From the NCBI RefSeq assembly GCF_022539315.1, contig NC_066322.1:21772765-21836764 (forward strand): DNA of 64,000 bases, in the 5' to 3' direction. The notes beneath the pieces were generated by a model, which was not told where the DNA came from, did not search any database, and saw only the letters and a list, made by a program, of their open reading frames with translations. Source of the DNA: Serinus canaria. Lineage: Eukaryota; Chordata; Aves; Passeriformes; Fringillidae. The position numbers and the translations under genes were made by a program. Below are positions 11,305 through 24,150 of the stretch, in pieces (positions within the stretch are counted from its first letter, which is position 1; every line of letters starts with the position of its first letter).

Positions 11305-11999
11305 GAAAGCTGGAAGGAAACAGGCTTTCTGGCACGAGCTCTCTTCCCAAACGTGATGGACTTGCCAAGGGAAATAGAACTTCTATAAAACGACAATCAA
11401 TTACAAAGTTGCTGTGTAGTGCTCTTTATGCTATTTCCAGGAGATAACGCTAATGGGAAATGCTGCAATATTTTAACCAAGAAAATCTGTCAGCGATCTT
11501 CCCTGGACTTAAAACGTCCTTGACTCATTGAAAGTCACGGTAGAACACATAAGATGGGTTGCCAACTCTTACTACCCCAGCATAAATAATTTTACTAAGT
11601 CGCGGAGACAACACGCAAGCTGATGCCGAGAGGTTTCTTACTCACGTGTCTGCACGCAGAGCCGCAGCAGTTACCCCTCTGAAAGCGGGCAACTTCGGAG
11701 AGCACCACAGCCCCAGCAACTGCATCCACTGCGCTCTGCTGGCCAGCCTGAAAGCAAAAGCAACCAACCTCGGCTCTCTGGAGCCTTCAGCTCTTTCAGG
11801 TTTCATATTGCAAGCGAGTTTGATTTTGTTCTCTTATAAATGCTTAAACGAAACACGCTTGTTTGGTGGTTAGTGATTAAATGCGTTTATAAAGAAATGA
11901 TATAGTCTGGTATTCACAAAGACTTGGCAAATCAGTGGATGGGGGCAGGTTACAGAAGCGATTGCGGCAGCTGTAAGGTAACGTTTGAGGGCAGCCACA

Positions 12000-12880
12000 G
12001 CTTTGCTGTTTCCCCCGTCCCCTGAGGACACCTCGCAGTGCGCCGGTGAGCCCGAGCCGTCGGTGCGGCGGGACGGGGACGGCCGTGGGCCCGGGGGGCA
12101 GAGGGGCTGTGGGGCGGCCACAGCAGCGCTTCGTTCGCCGGGAACCACAGGACATTCCCACCCCTTTAACCTGGGACTTTGTCCCCCCGCTAACGCTATT
12201 TCCTCTTCTCTTTCCAAATTTCAGCTCCTCGAATTCTGTTTGTAAAACATTTCAGGCAGAAACACTTTCATACCAGAAAGTATTTGACTATTTTTACTGC
12301 TTTTTCTTAGATCAAAAGCAATGCTTATCCCTCCAGCCTCCGCGCTCTAAGGTGCCCTGCGGTGCCCAGCCCGGGGCCACTGAGCCACTGCTGCGCGCAG
12401 GGGAGCAGCGAAGGCGCCGGGGAGCGGGAGATGCCACCGGGGAGCGGGACCGGAGTCACTTAGCACATCTGCAAGCTGCTGCCGGGCGATTATCAGGTCA
12501 TTTCTTCCGTAATGCAAACCACGCGCTCCCGTATCACATCAAACCGCTAATTGCGAATGATGCGTTTCGTGTCGGAGGTGAGCGGCTGCCCCCGGCCGGG
12601 GCTCGGAGAAGCGCCCCGGGCAGAGTTTGCGGGTCGGCCCCTTCTTCGAGCCGCGCCGGCGGCTCCCGCGGAGGCCTGGAAGTGCCGCTGTGGGTATCTC
12701 CGCCTGGGCATAGGCGGGCCAGAGGCAGCCGGCGTCTGTCTCGCCGGCGCCATCCCAGCCGCAGCTCCCGTCCGCCCTGCTGCTGCTCCCGAGGGAAGCG
12801 GAGCCCCGGAGCGAGAGTGACGGAGCCCCAGGCCCATCTGTGGCTCCTCCGTGAGGGGCCGGTGGCCGTGCTTAGGCGTG
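12000..12880. promoter_or_regulatory. CpG island 7 (two peaks)
   Basis: CpG-dense peaks at about 12010-12150 and 12340-12870. Inside the second lies an AT-richer core (12485-12575) with several homeodomain-like and POU-like words that looks conserved. A good donor-like GAG|GTGAGC occurs at 12577/12578 on the + strand. The longest frame of the window (12046-13047, +) runs through it; its translation shows no domain I know. Confidence 0.65.
12485..12575. promoter_or_regulatory. Candidate conserved regulatory core inside CpG island 7
   Basis: The block holds 'cgattatcagg', 'taatgcaaaccacg' (POU/RUNX-like) and 'gctaattgcgaatgatgcg' (homeodomain-like), with high word complexity and retained CpGs within AT-rich text. 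This is how developmental enhancers or deeply conserved elements often look. Conservation was judged by eye only. Confidence 0.35.
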
Positions 12881-13049
12881 TCGGGTACATTTTAGGGATG
12901 GGGGTGTCTAAAGTAGCCGTGCATCCCCGAGGATCCAAATGCTACACATCTCAAGCCACTGCTAGCAAGGACAGTCGGGGTCTGCCTGAAATCAATGTCA
13001 GTGCAAACATAATTTGTACTTTGGAATATTTCGGTATCACTTTTTAAAA

Positions 13050-13720
13050 ACTGCTTAAAGTCACACAGTTTCTCTTTTCCCATACCTGCCTCCTTAACCT
13101 ATTTCTTCTGTGAGTCCAGTGTCGGTTTTCAGCACAGTCTCAGACTGCATATGGTGTTTCTCAGGAGATACACTCTCCCCTTCCAGATCTCCTTCTCAGG
13201 TCTTTTGTCTCAGTCCCATTCCCAACCATAATGCCTGTGATGAAGCATTTCCTTGTCCCAGGTTTCTCAGTCTCATCACCACGAATTTCAGCACAGACAA
13301 GCATCTCCAAAAGCCCAGAGAAGGAATGGAGCGCCTCAGGTGCCTCGGTGGGATTGAGGCCTTGCCACTGGACTCTTTGTCACCAAACTTTTGTTCAGCC
13401 TTTTCTAGTTACCTACATGGATTTTGACCTTTCTGTGAAGTCGTGGACTCAAGGTGAGCCATCTCCCTTTCTGGTTCCTTTCCTGTTGCCCATTTGGATG
13501 TAGTGATTACCTCCTCCCTCCTTTATGTTTCTTTGCCTTCCCAGACTTGATGGTTCTCAGGGAACACAGCTGCTCCTCAGATGTCCCTTTATTCCTCCTC
13601 CATGCTGAGTGTCAGTTTGTTGCCTCGGTTGAAGTCTACCCTCTGTTCTCTCCCACTAAAGTTCAACCCTTTCTGGTTCTGTGTGTAAATCAGACACTTT
13701 TCTCTCCCACAAGCTCTAAG
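13050..13720. other. Pyrimidine-biased stretch without recognised gene
   Basis: The + strand is rich in C and T (tctccttctcagg, ctccctcctttatg and many similar words), with several overlapping open frames of about 90-105 codons. Their translations resemble no family I know. It could be an old retroelement remnant or simply unusual composition at the edge of the CpG-island region. Confidence 0.35.
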
Positions 13721-16700
13721 GCCAGCAGGAAGTGCAGACAGCACCAGAGAAAAGTCTTCTTTCACTGATTCCAGACCCAGACAGCCTAGGAAGACCCAAG
13801 AAAAGTCCAGAAGAAAATTTGCAAATAAAATCGTGCTTTACCCTGAATCTGAGCATTTCCACTGAAATAATCCAAGAATGTAGCTGCACGTATCCAGCAG
13901 GTACAGCAGGACATAGGGACACTTGCAGGGCATGGCTTGTTATGGTTTATGACTTGGCTAAATTAGGATACATTTTCACATATTTGGCAAAAGTCCTATT
14001 GCCAACACACAGCTCCTAGCACAGAATCTCCCTGCCAAGTGTACTGCTGCTCCAGAGGAGGGGACACAAGTGCTGCTTAAAGTCCTCAGAACTACTAACA
14101 TGAACATCACAAATGACTTCTTTCTTCAGTCTTATATAAACTTACATGGGCATATGTATGTATATGTAAAGGCTATGTCTTTCTTGGCTAAATTTTTGCA
14201 AAGTATTTACCCTAAAGCGAGGAGGAGTCTGGAAAATAGGAGCTTAATTTATTAAATTATACCAGTTTTAAGGAGTTGAAAACAATGCCGCTTTACAGAT
14301 AGTGAGATACTGACTACACATAAAAATTTATGAAAAGTATATTATTCAGCAGCAGTGAATACATCTAAATAATTCTCTTTATGACTGAGTGGCTGCATCA
14401 AATTGGTTTCTAGCATTTATTTTTATTTATAAATTTTTGTACTGTTCTGTGTGATGCCTTGCAGGATCCAAAAATGTGTACAACAATGTGCCCAATCTGA
14501 AAATTTATTTTCTTTCCTAGCACTGTCTTTACTTGCTTGATCTTTGCACCATCAGTCTAGTTTATAATTTATATAAATTATGAACCTTCCACCTGATGTC
14601 ACATTCCATGAATTTGTGTCCTTAAAAGTAGGCTCTAGGAAAATAATCAAGGAAATCAACATTTAACTCAGTGGTGCAATCTTAATTCACCTGATGTTAA
14701 CATCTTAATTTATAAATGACTGTGCTGGTTGCCCTTAAGCACCCAGTGACCTTGCTGATGTAAATGCTGCAGTGGAAGATGTGACCCAACTCTCCAAAGC
14801 TGCAGCCCCACAGGAGTCCCCTGGAACTCCTGTACCTGACTTCAGTGCACACACCTAGTTCTCAACAGCCACAGAGCTCTCAACTAACTGAAAATCTATA
14901 CCTTGCACACTATATTATTGGGATTTATTTGGAAAAAATGGTATTCAGAAGTATTACAGCTGAGTTTGGATGATGAAGAGAAGATTGAGAAGGCATCTGG
15001 TAGAGGGGTTGTTGATGGAGTGCTGAACAACAACTACTTGTTTTGTCCTTACAGAATGATTTGGTGGATTATGCTGTTTAGCAGTTCTGACCATAACAAC
15101 AAATAATGATTTAAGAACAACTCTACCTACTAAAATGCCACAAGCTGAAGAGACATTGATTTTCCAGCTGAGTAGCCTATTTTATAGGTGTGTGAGTTAT
15201 ATATTTCAGTTAACTGAATGCAGTAAAACTAAACCCACTTTGCAGATGTTGGTCCCAGTTCCATAAACTTGGTAGGATTCAACTGCAGAAGCAGTTTGAT
15301 GAATTCTCATTTTCCAATGAATAAATATTATAAAAATGAGGAGCCATTTTTCTTCATTTGTTCCAAACCATCAAACCTCTACTTTATGAAATAGTTCAGA
15401 ACACTCAGCAGATAGGGCCTGTAGTCCTTATTTGTCCACAAGTGTCTGGAGGAGTGAGCAAATTGCTTATTTTCAGAGAATACCTGCTAACCATGTTCTT
15501 GATATACAGAGAAGGCTCTGACTGACTGGTGCTGACTTTGGTTGTTGCATTCAGGAGGCCCCAAAGGTGGGAAGGCAGAATGCTCTGTCACAGGATTTAG
15601 CTGCAACTTTGTAGAATTCTCGTGGAGGAGAGTGCTTTGATAATAAAGATTTTAAATCAGTTTCAGTGGTGAAATTCAGAAAGGAAAGTTGTGATAAGAA
15701 TCTGAACTCTTAATTTCAGTGCAATGGTGCTGCTGGAGCCTATTCTCACGTGGCCATGCATTCCATTAGGTTTGTGTTGCTGCACATGCTGAGACAGTGT
15801 TTAGGGCACAGAAAAGGGGCCCACAAAAAAGGTCATACAGCCCCTGTATGTCTGAAGAATAGAGGAGAATAAACTTCCTGTTGCAATCTACTGAGTCCTC
15901 CAAGATGATGAGAATTTTTAAGAAAATGGTGTGGAATTAAGTCTTTAAAAAGCCGAGCTTCCTTAGATAAGCAGCAGAACGTGCCACCTTCGCAGCACAT
16001 TTTGGGAGCAATGGGAATGAGTGTGGCCTGTCACGAAGAGCATCCTCTGCAGAATCTCTAGCAGGGCACATTCATGGGAATGTCTCTTGGTACCTCCATC
16101 CACAGCCCAGAGAGCAGGCAGTTGTGAGAGCAGGGAGCAGCTCCAGAAGTGCTTTAGTAAATCCCTTTAACAGAAGCCTGGGATGCTGTGACTTCTCCGT
16201 GCCCATGGCAGGGGTTACTCAGGCATGAGGTGTGCAGTGTTTTGCTGTGACTAGTGCATGCTTATGGGCTTTCCATACATGTGACTTCTGAGCCAAAGCA
16301 CTACACATTTTTACCTACTTTTCTCATAGTCCAGTTGCTTTCCCCTTGTTTGGCAGCTTGTCCAAGGCAGCAGTCCCTAAATAAGGACATGTTGACATGT
16401 TGCACATCATTCAGCCCTCTTCCCTGGATGTTAGGAGAGTTTCAACCCTGAGTAATAGGAGCTCTTCCTACAGCTTTGCAATTTACTTGGTAGAGTCTGT
16501 TCCTTTCTAGTGGCTGGCTCTAATTTCCTTCTGTATTTTTTTCCTGTGTTCTGTGGAACATAAATCAGTATTTTTTCAAATCACAATTACAGACAGAAAG
16601 CCATCTGTAACGGACATTTGGAGAACATGCAATGTATCTTATTGAGCATCTTTTAATAGACTCTGCATTTTTGTATGGACTAACCTTTCTTTGAAGAGAA

Positions 16701-17578
16701 TTAGAATTTTTTGTGAAACGCTTTCTAGTGAACCTTCTCACATTCTCAGCTGTCTACACTAGATAATATAGTCAGTTGTGAGCTTAGCAATGTCAGGTAT
16801 TTTTAAGCCCAGAAAACAGCCTTTCAATTTCTATGTGCTGATATATTAGAAAACACATTATACACTAAATGGAGCATATACTACTGCATGGTGTGGTGCC
16901 ATTATGACATCTGAGCACAATAACAGCAAAGTAATTAATGAACATGCAGATAATATTCAATTTAGCTTTGTTAAAGATTATCTCTGCTACTATCTGACTC
17001 TGGTTTCTCTCTTGGTGTTCCCCTCACCTTAACTGCATTCTTAGCCAGAGCAAAACCAGGCAGCTACCCAGTTATAAGAACATGATGCCTGCTGATGTTG
17101 TCTTACTCTATCATGATGTAAGGCAATCTTAGCAAAAATGAGAATTAAGTCTTGATTATAATCTCAGGTTCTCTGACTATATCAATATAAATTCTCTACA
17201 CAGCTCCTCATGAAAGAGAACAATGACTAGTGCCTACAGAGCACTTTGAGGTCAAGGAAACTGGGGAAGGGGAGCAGTCTGAAATGCTCAGGGGTGTGAG
17301 GGATTGTTTTAGTGTTGAATTCTCCTCAGCAGTAACAACCACTGTGATTTTTACTGTGAGCTAGCAAGGAAAGGAAAGAGCATAGTAGGGAGACTGCCAT
17401 CACATTTGTGATTACTCACTGCTGGGCCTTTTCCCTTGACTAGTTTTTTTCTTGTGTTTGGTAAACTTACCTCCTTTCTCATTTATATTAATGTACATTT
17501 ATGGTACTTAACTGTTAATAGGAAACTAACATTTTAAGATCAAAGAGTAGCTGGTGAGTCAGAAGCACTTGTTCAACA

Positions 17579-17629
17579 GTTGGTGATTGCAGTAATTTGC
17601 TGTTATATATTGCACGTGCAATCACCAAC
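17579..17629. repeat. Perfect 13 bp inverted repeat (hairpin)
   Basis: GTTGGTGATTGCA (17579-17591) and its exact reverse complement TGCAATCACCAAC (17617-17629) are separated by 25 bases. The spacer and right arm together include the palindrome TGCACGTGCA (17611-17620). This could be a hairpin, a short transposon remnant or a paired protein-binding site. Confidence 0.85.
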
Positions 17630-20600
17630 ATACAAAATTATAGTATCAATATTAGCTAATTGAAATGGTAATATGGTAGCATTTAATGGGAAAGGGTTGA
17701 TTTGCTTTAGCCTCTGTTTCCCTCTGTGATTCATTGCTTTTTCTCCAGCACATATGGAGGGGGTTCATTGCAAGAACTAGCACTGGCATTTCAATTGGCA
17801 ATTTTGTTTGTTCAAGGCATATAGGAATGTAAAGGGTTCCACTTGAGAAGAGAGCCTCTTTCCTCTGCACATTGGATGAAGATTATGCTCTCTCACAGGA
17901 AAAAAAAAATCTTCTAAAACTGTTTTTTAAGGATTATAAATGAGGACACAAATATTTGTGGGTACTTGTAGAAGACTTAGACTCATGTATTTTATCTCCA
18001 ATAAGGAAAAGATACAGCACTTCATAGGTTTTCTGTCTTACAACAAAAGTTAAGCTAATTATTCAAACTAATTTTTAAAAAAAAGCTAAAAATAGCATAA
18101 TTCAGTCTACTTCAATCTAGCATTGAATTTTTGTTTTCTTTATCTGTGACCTGAGGTAGCAATCAGCATAAACCAGCATTCACATAATACACAGGCAGAC
18201 AAAACCCCACACACTTGTTTTTGTGATATGAGGGGGGGATTCTGTCAGGACTGATTTCTGCTGAGCTGGAAAGAGTATTTAGGGGTGCAGACAGTAGACA
18301 CATAATTCATGTGATCTAGAATCTGTTGGTTGAAGCCACTCTGCTGCTGCCTGCAGAGATTGCCTATGTGCTTGCCCATGGTTCCTTTCCATCCCTGAAG
18401 GCAGGAGGTGGGAGTATCCTAACACACCTTCACACTGAAGGCTTTATTACCTGTCTTCTACTGTGACCTGAGGACACCAAGAAATATATTTTTAGACAGT
18501 TCTGGTGAAAGCTCCAGTAAAAAAGGGGATTTCTACCATGTTGTTTTTATCCCATACCAATGGTACAAACCACCTCTCATGTGGCAGAAACCTCCAATTA
18601 TTTGGATGAAGTCACTTATTGAGCAAGATAGTGAAGGCTTTCCTTCAGGACAGAATGCAGATGTATTAGCTAATTTCAATGGTAGGTAACTTTCTGCATT
18701 GAACACGTGGGTACCCTCAGTGGTTGCAGAGAATTAGCTCTCTTTTAATTGGGTTTAACTTCCTTGCAAGACTGCCTTTCCCTTGCTGTAGCTCTGATGC
18801 CCTTATTGAAGCTGTTTATCTCTGCTGACACTGGAAAAGAAGAAAAATATCTTGAATGATGCTTGAACCAGGCTGATTGTTATGTATGAGGTGCTGCTGA
18901 CTGTGGCTGGCATGGATCTGAACTGAGGTCTGAGGGAGCTGTGCCTCACACCTAGGAGCTATGGAACACTGTTCCTGTCAGCAGTGGGACACAGCTTCTG
19001 GTCCCCATTTAGGGCTGCTTTTACTTCTTCCCCTAATATTTCTGTGCTTTAAAATAATGAGCAAATAAGAACGATTGCTTTGAGATAATTATCAGGTATT
19101 TGCTGATGACATGGTGATGATGAAATTATCGACAGTCATGCTGTTTTCACATAGCTCATTTTAGTGGAGATGTCACTTTTGAAGCCTTAGGAGCTAGAAA
19201 AATGAGCACAGAGCTTTTTCTGTAGCTCTCTTCACCCAGCCCCGTGCCAAACACCAGACAAAGGCTGTATGTGCACTGCAGGCTGTTGAGTGCAACTTCT
19301 TTTGAGGGCTTGTTTATGACTTAGTAGAGCACTATAAACAATCATCTTCATGTCATCTAAATTGATCAGTATTAACATTAACTTTTATTGCTCGTGCCTG
19401 GGAATTGTCTAATGAAGCAAAGCACTGCTTTTGTACCTTATTTTTTTTTAGTTTAGTCAAACTATAAGAAGAAATTTGTAGTTTTTTTTTTTTTTACTCT
19501 ACTCTTCAGAGACCTAGAGTTACTCTTGGGATGAAGAGCTTTGTGGTCTAGAGAGTCCTTTTATTCTTTCTGTGGCAGCTCTATTAATGATTTCTCAGTT
19601 GCTCCTGTACATAACTTGAGAGTCTAGGATCTGGCATCTGCCTCTTCCCTGAGTTCTACTCATGTGTGGCAAGAGCTTTACAGAGCAGCTGAATAAACAG
19701 ATAAAGCTTGGACAGTCAGGTGTCCTTTCTCTCTAGCCTATTCTGGATCCTTGTCTCTAGAGAGCCCTGTTCCCTCTCCTCTCTGCATACAGGATGATAA
19801 GCTACCTGCCTGACTGGATCAGTGAAATTCACTTAGCTCTTACTCAGAGGGATCAGTATTTTCCAGCAGAGTATGGATTTCATGTGCATGCTGCCAGCTT
19901 GATACAGAAGAGGTTTTTTGCTTGAGGTAATGCTCCAGGGTAGCGTGCATCACGAGCTCTCTTGCTGTGTATATGAAGAAACCCAAACCAACTAGTTTTG
20001 TACAGAAATAGTATTGTATAAGAGCAAAATAAGAAGGGAACTTTTAACTGTAAAATTAATATTGTTGTTTTCCTGAGAAGCAAAAGTCCTACCCTCCCCA
20101 TTGCTTGTCTGTTGGTTTAAGAGAGCTCTAAGGTAAGGTTTGATTTGCTGTTAAGAAGCACTACTGCTTTTGTAATTAATCCATAGCCTTTATTTTATTT
20201 TTTTATTACTAGAGAACAACAACAAAAAAAAAAACCCAATTAAATCAGTTACTTTACTTATGCTGCAGAAAAAAAATCCCAAACAAACAAAACCCCAAAC
20301 CCATCAGGGTGAGGAAGATAACAGCTCACTACTTGCTTTTTTAGCCAACTAAAAGCATCTACCAACCAGTGTGACCTCTGTAAAATTCCCCATATAGGGC
20401 CTAGTTTCAACTCCTCCAAGACCTCACTCTCATTGCCTTTAATGGGGTGAGTGTGAGGAGGACAAGGCCAGGCTCAGCAGTGTGCCAAGGCACTGAGGGT
20501 TTAAAAGGATTCATGTGTCAACTTTGAACATCCCTTCTGTTTTCCGGGCTCGGCCTCTTCAGCTGTGTGACAGTGCCATCTTTGTATGACAGAGCTGCTG

Positions 20601-23600
20601 AAGAACCAGGTTTTGAAGAGCCCCTTGATTTTTCATATCCAGTTTACTGTGTACTAGCTAAGAACTGTTGTAAGGTTATGTTGCTCATAGCATGAGCAAT
20701 GTTACTTATTTCTCTTTCTCTACAGAGAACGTGCTTTAAAAATGTCCCACGAGCATTTAAAAAGCAATAGCCCAAATTAATTCATGTTTGATTATAATCC
20801 AATAGATAGCATGCCAAAGCTGAGTTTGTAGTAACTCTGACTCTGCACATTGCTTAAATATGCAAGATTTGGACTCATAGAAATCTTGGATTATGCAAGT
20901 GTTTGTGTCCCTTTGGTAAGTGCTAAGCAACCGACTCATAAGTGGGAAGTCTGGTGCTCTCTGGTTTGTGTGTTGCTAACTAAAGATATTTGATTTTTAA
21001 AAAGTTCTCTTTTCCACCATGCAATGTGTTACTGTATTACACTGCTCAGAATGATGGGGAAAACAATTCCCAGTAGAGAAAAACATCTGATGCGCCTGCA
21101 GTGCAGGAGACTGAGCTCCTGAGCTGTCTGACCCTGTGTCCCATGGGGGCTCTAGAACTCCTCACAGCCTGGTAAGGCAGAGATGAGACACACTTCAAAA
21201 TCTTAAGAGATTTTGGCAGTGAACAAAGTAAAGGCTTAATGGAACACTTCTAAAATTGGCTCCCTTAAGTCTTGAAATGTGTGAGCATTTTGAGAGCTGG
21301 AAACTCTTGGTTCACTTGCTCTTGTCTAAAAAGCACAGGTCACCCCCAGCGTGGAGTTCAGCCTTGTGGTCTGGTGGGATGGGGCCTGTGTGAGAGAGCA
21401 TCAGACTTCCCCAGAGATGGAAGAGAGAGGCCACAGCAGGGTGTCACCAGCCTGCTGGGAGCTGGGGAGGGCAGGGGCTTGGCAGGTTCTGGTGTAACAA
21501 GATGGGAATATAATTTTAAGATAGGTAATACTTTCTCTGTCACAAAAGCAAACTTTTTATTTCAGATCTAATACTCATACTGGGGTGGTTGAAGATTTGA
21601 TGCAATTGCTTCAGTATCATCACCTCCCATAGCAGTGCATTCACAAAGGGAGAGACCAAGGACTACACACCTCAGTCTTGGGGCAGGCTTGCCAATAATT
21701 CTCTTATCCATCTGAAATTATTACTATTACCCATGGCAGATTGATAATTACCCAAAAAAATAGATATTTGTGTGTGCTTTTGAACTGCAGCTGTCTCTGC
21801 CATGAAATATGATTGTTCAAACACCAAAAACACAATAGAATAATTAAAATAGAACTTGATGTCAGTTCAACTTGGACTGCAGGAGGAGTTGCAATGAAAA
21901 AAACCTGACTGCTTTTCAGAGGTGCTGGGCTCATGCTTTATGGAAGGGGAAAAGATGATTGTATAAAAATGTGTGAACAAGGACAGGAGATGATTTGGTT
22001 TGGTTTGCTTGTTTGTTGTGTATTCCAGTGATTCAGCTGGAAGGGGCCAACCTTCCTAAGCAATCTTCTCTTTCCAGGCAAAGGGAGTTGTCAGATAGAT
22101 GGAGGCACTTAGAACAAAGCAGCCAAAGTCCTCCTTCACAAAGGTTTGGGATGGAGTCAGTCATCCTTTTTGACTGGATTTTAAATTCATACCAGAAAGA
22201 TATATTAAAAATATGACAAGTTTTGAGAACCTAAAGGATCAAAACAAGTAAATGAGCATATAAAAAGTTAAAAGAAGTTCCTTCTATATGAAAGATAATG
22301 ATTTCAAACTCCCTAGACTTCCTTCAAAACTCAGCTGTGGGCTTTGTTCTTGCTCAGTTCCAGAAAAGAAACTTAGATGAGGTTAGAGTTTCTTTAGGAC
22401 TGGGATTTAGAATACTTCTGTGTAGATTAACACTGGCAATTACACATGGTAAACTGAACCATAAAGAAAGTGTTATTGCTCTCTGATGAAATAATTTCAA
22501 AATCCATTCTTGGTTTTAAAGTTTTTAGAGTTGGCAGCAAAACTGCTTCATGGGATGGAAACATAATTTCAGTCTTTGAACTACATTTTTTCTGAGTTAG
22601 AAGTACAAATAGAGTTTTTCTAGCAGAATGACATCTGGCAAAGCAAAAGGTCTGATCTTCCTGGCCATCTCTAGACTTCGTATATAAGGACTATTAACCA
22701 AGATGATTTTGAGCAGGACCTTTTGGTCAGGTGTTTTAAAGTGTTGTTTTAAAGCATCAGGGCTGGTGGTTTTATTTAATGTACATATTTTTCCCCTTGA
22801 GCACCATGAGCAGAATTGCTCCCTGTTTAGGCACCCACACTGTTGGTTCCCATACCTGACCGGCCAGTTACTCTCTTTGTAGTCAAGTGACTTTATTCTT
22901 CTGAAGTACAAATAATCTCTCTGAAATATCTGTCCTCAGTCAAGATATTTATACTTTTGAGGTGCTTTTTTCTCCCCCATGGATGATAGACTGATTCTCT
23001 CCCACTTTAGGTGTGGGTTTTCTGAGCTCTGCACTTCAGGGATATGTGATTCCAGCCATCTTGTCCTTCCTATTGTGAGCCAAGTATGCTGGCAGCCTGC
23101 TAATTTCAGTGTGCTGGATATTTCAAATACACTTTTTTGCTGCTGTAATTACAACTTAACACGAAAACAAATGCATTTGGTCCCCTGTGTTACTGGGGAA
23201 CTATTTTGACAGCAATGCTTCAGCTAGACATTGAGCCTTGGGATAAACATGTAAATGGCCTCAAAAAAAGCAAGATATCTTTAGCCAGTGACATTTTCTG
23301 CCTACAAGGTTCCCTGGTTATTAGAGATTCATTGGCCTAACTTCTTAATTTTTTTTTTTTTTTAATGCATTGGAAGTGTCTGGAACCTAGGTAAAAAGCA
23401 GGGGCACATGGAAGATGGAAGAGCTCAGGAATGCCATGCCATCCAGAAAGTGTGGGACTTGGAGCTAATTGTGGGAGAAGCAAAATAATGAACATTCAAG
23501 GCTTGCACTGTGATGCAAGAAGGAAAAAAAATAGGGTGGGAAGGGAAGACTCATAATGGAAAAAGCAATATACTAACCTGCCAAAGTTAGCTTAAAAGGA

Positions 23601-23849
23601 GTGATTTTACAATGGCAAATATAACTGCCACAGCAAAGCAGATTTCCCACTCTGTGTGGGAGGTTTCCATGCTGTGGTGAGACACTCTGAGCTTCATGGA
23701 ATTACAGTCTGGATACTTTGTGTGTGGGGGGTTCCTCTAGCTTGTGTTGGTGGGACTGAGATGATCTGGAGGAGAGATATGCTGATGTAAATGTATATTC
23801 TGGGAGTCACAAACCAGCTTGTGAGTGCATGACTAGGATTTCAGCATGC

Positions 23850-24150
23850 CTTGACAATAATGAGAGAGACAAACCATGATTCAGCTCTAATTTATGCCAG
23901 TTTCACATTAGTAAATCAGCTGACAGCAGCAGAATTAGTCCTGAATTTTTGTGATATAAAATCAGAAATAAGAATCATTTATGATCTTGGAATTTGGGCT
24001 TCCGCACTCCATCAATTTGTATCACAAAGACTACATTATTCAGGCACGAGTTGTTTCATATTTAATATCATATTACATATGTCCCTTGATGAACAAAGGA
24101 CTGTAATGTAATTGGGTTCAACCATCAGGTTAAACCCTCAAGAGAACAGA
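23850..24150. promoter_or_regulatory. Candidate conserved non-coding element
   Basis: An AT-rich but complex block with many TAAT/ATTA cores, 'gtaaatcagctgacagcag' (E-box/MAF-like) and 'cttgatgaacaaagg' (SOX/TCF-like CAAAG). One + frame stays open for 86 codons (23851-24111) without a known match. Inferred as enhancer-like. Confidence 0.25.

Noticed and set aside
1..13000. Search for C1orf53 (HCPYG-type Cys motif) on the minus strand
   Set aside because: No frame with the expected CCG..CRHCPY pattern was found. The gene may be outside the window, split in exons too short to see, or absent.
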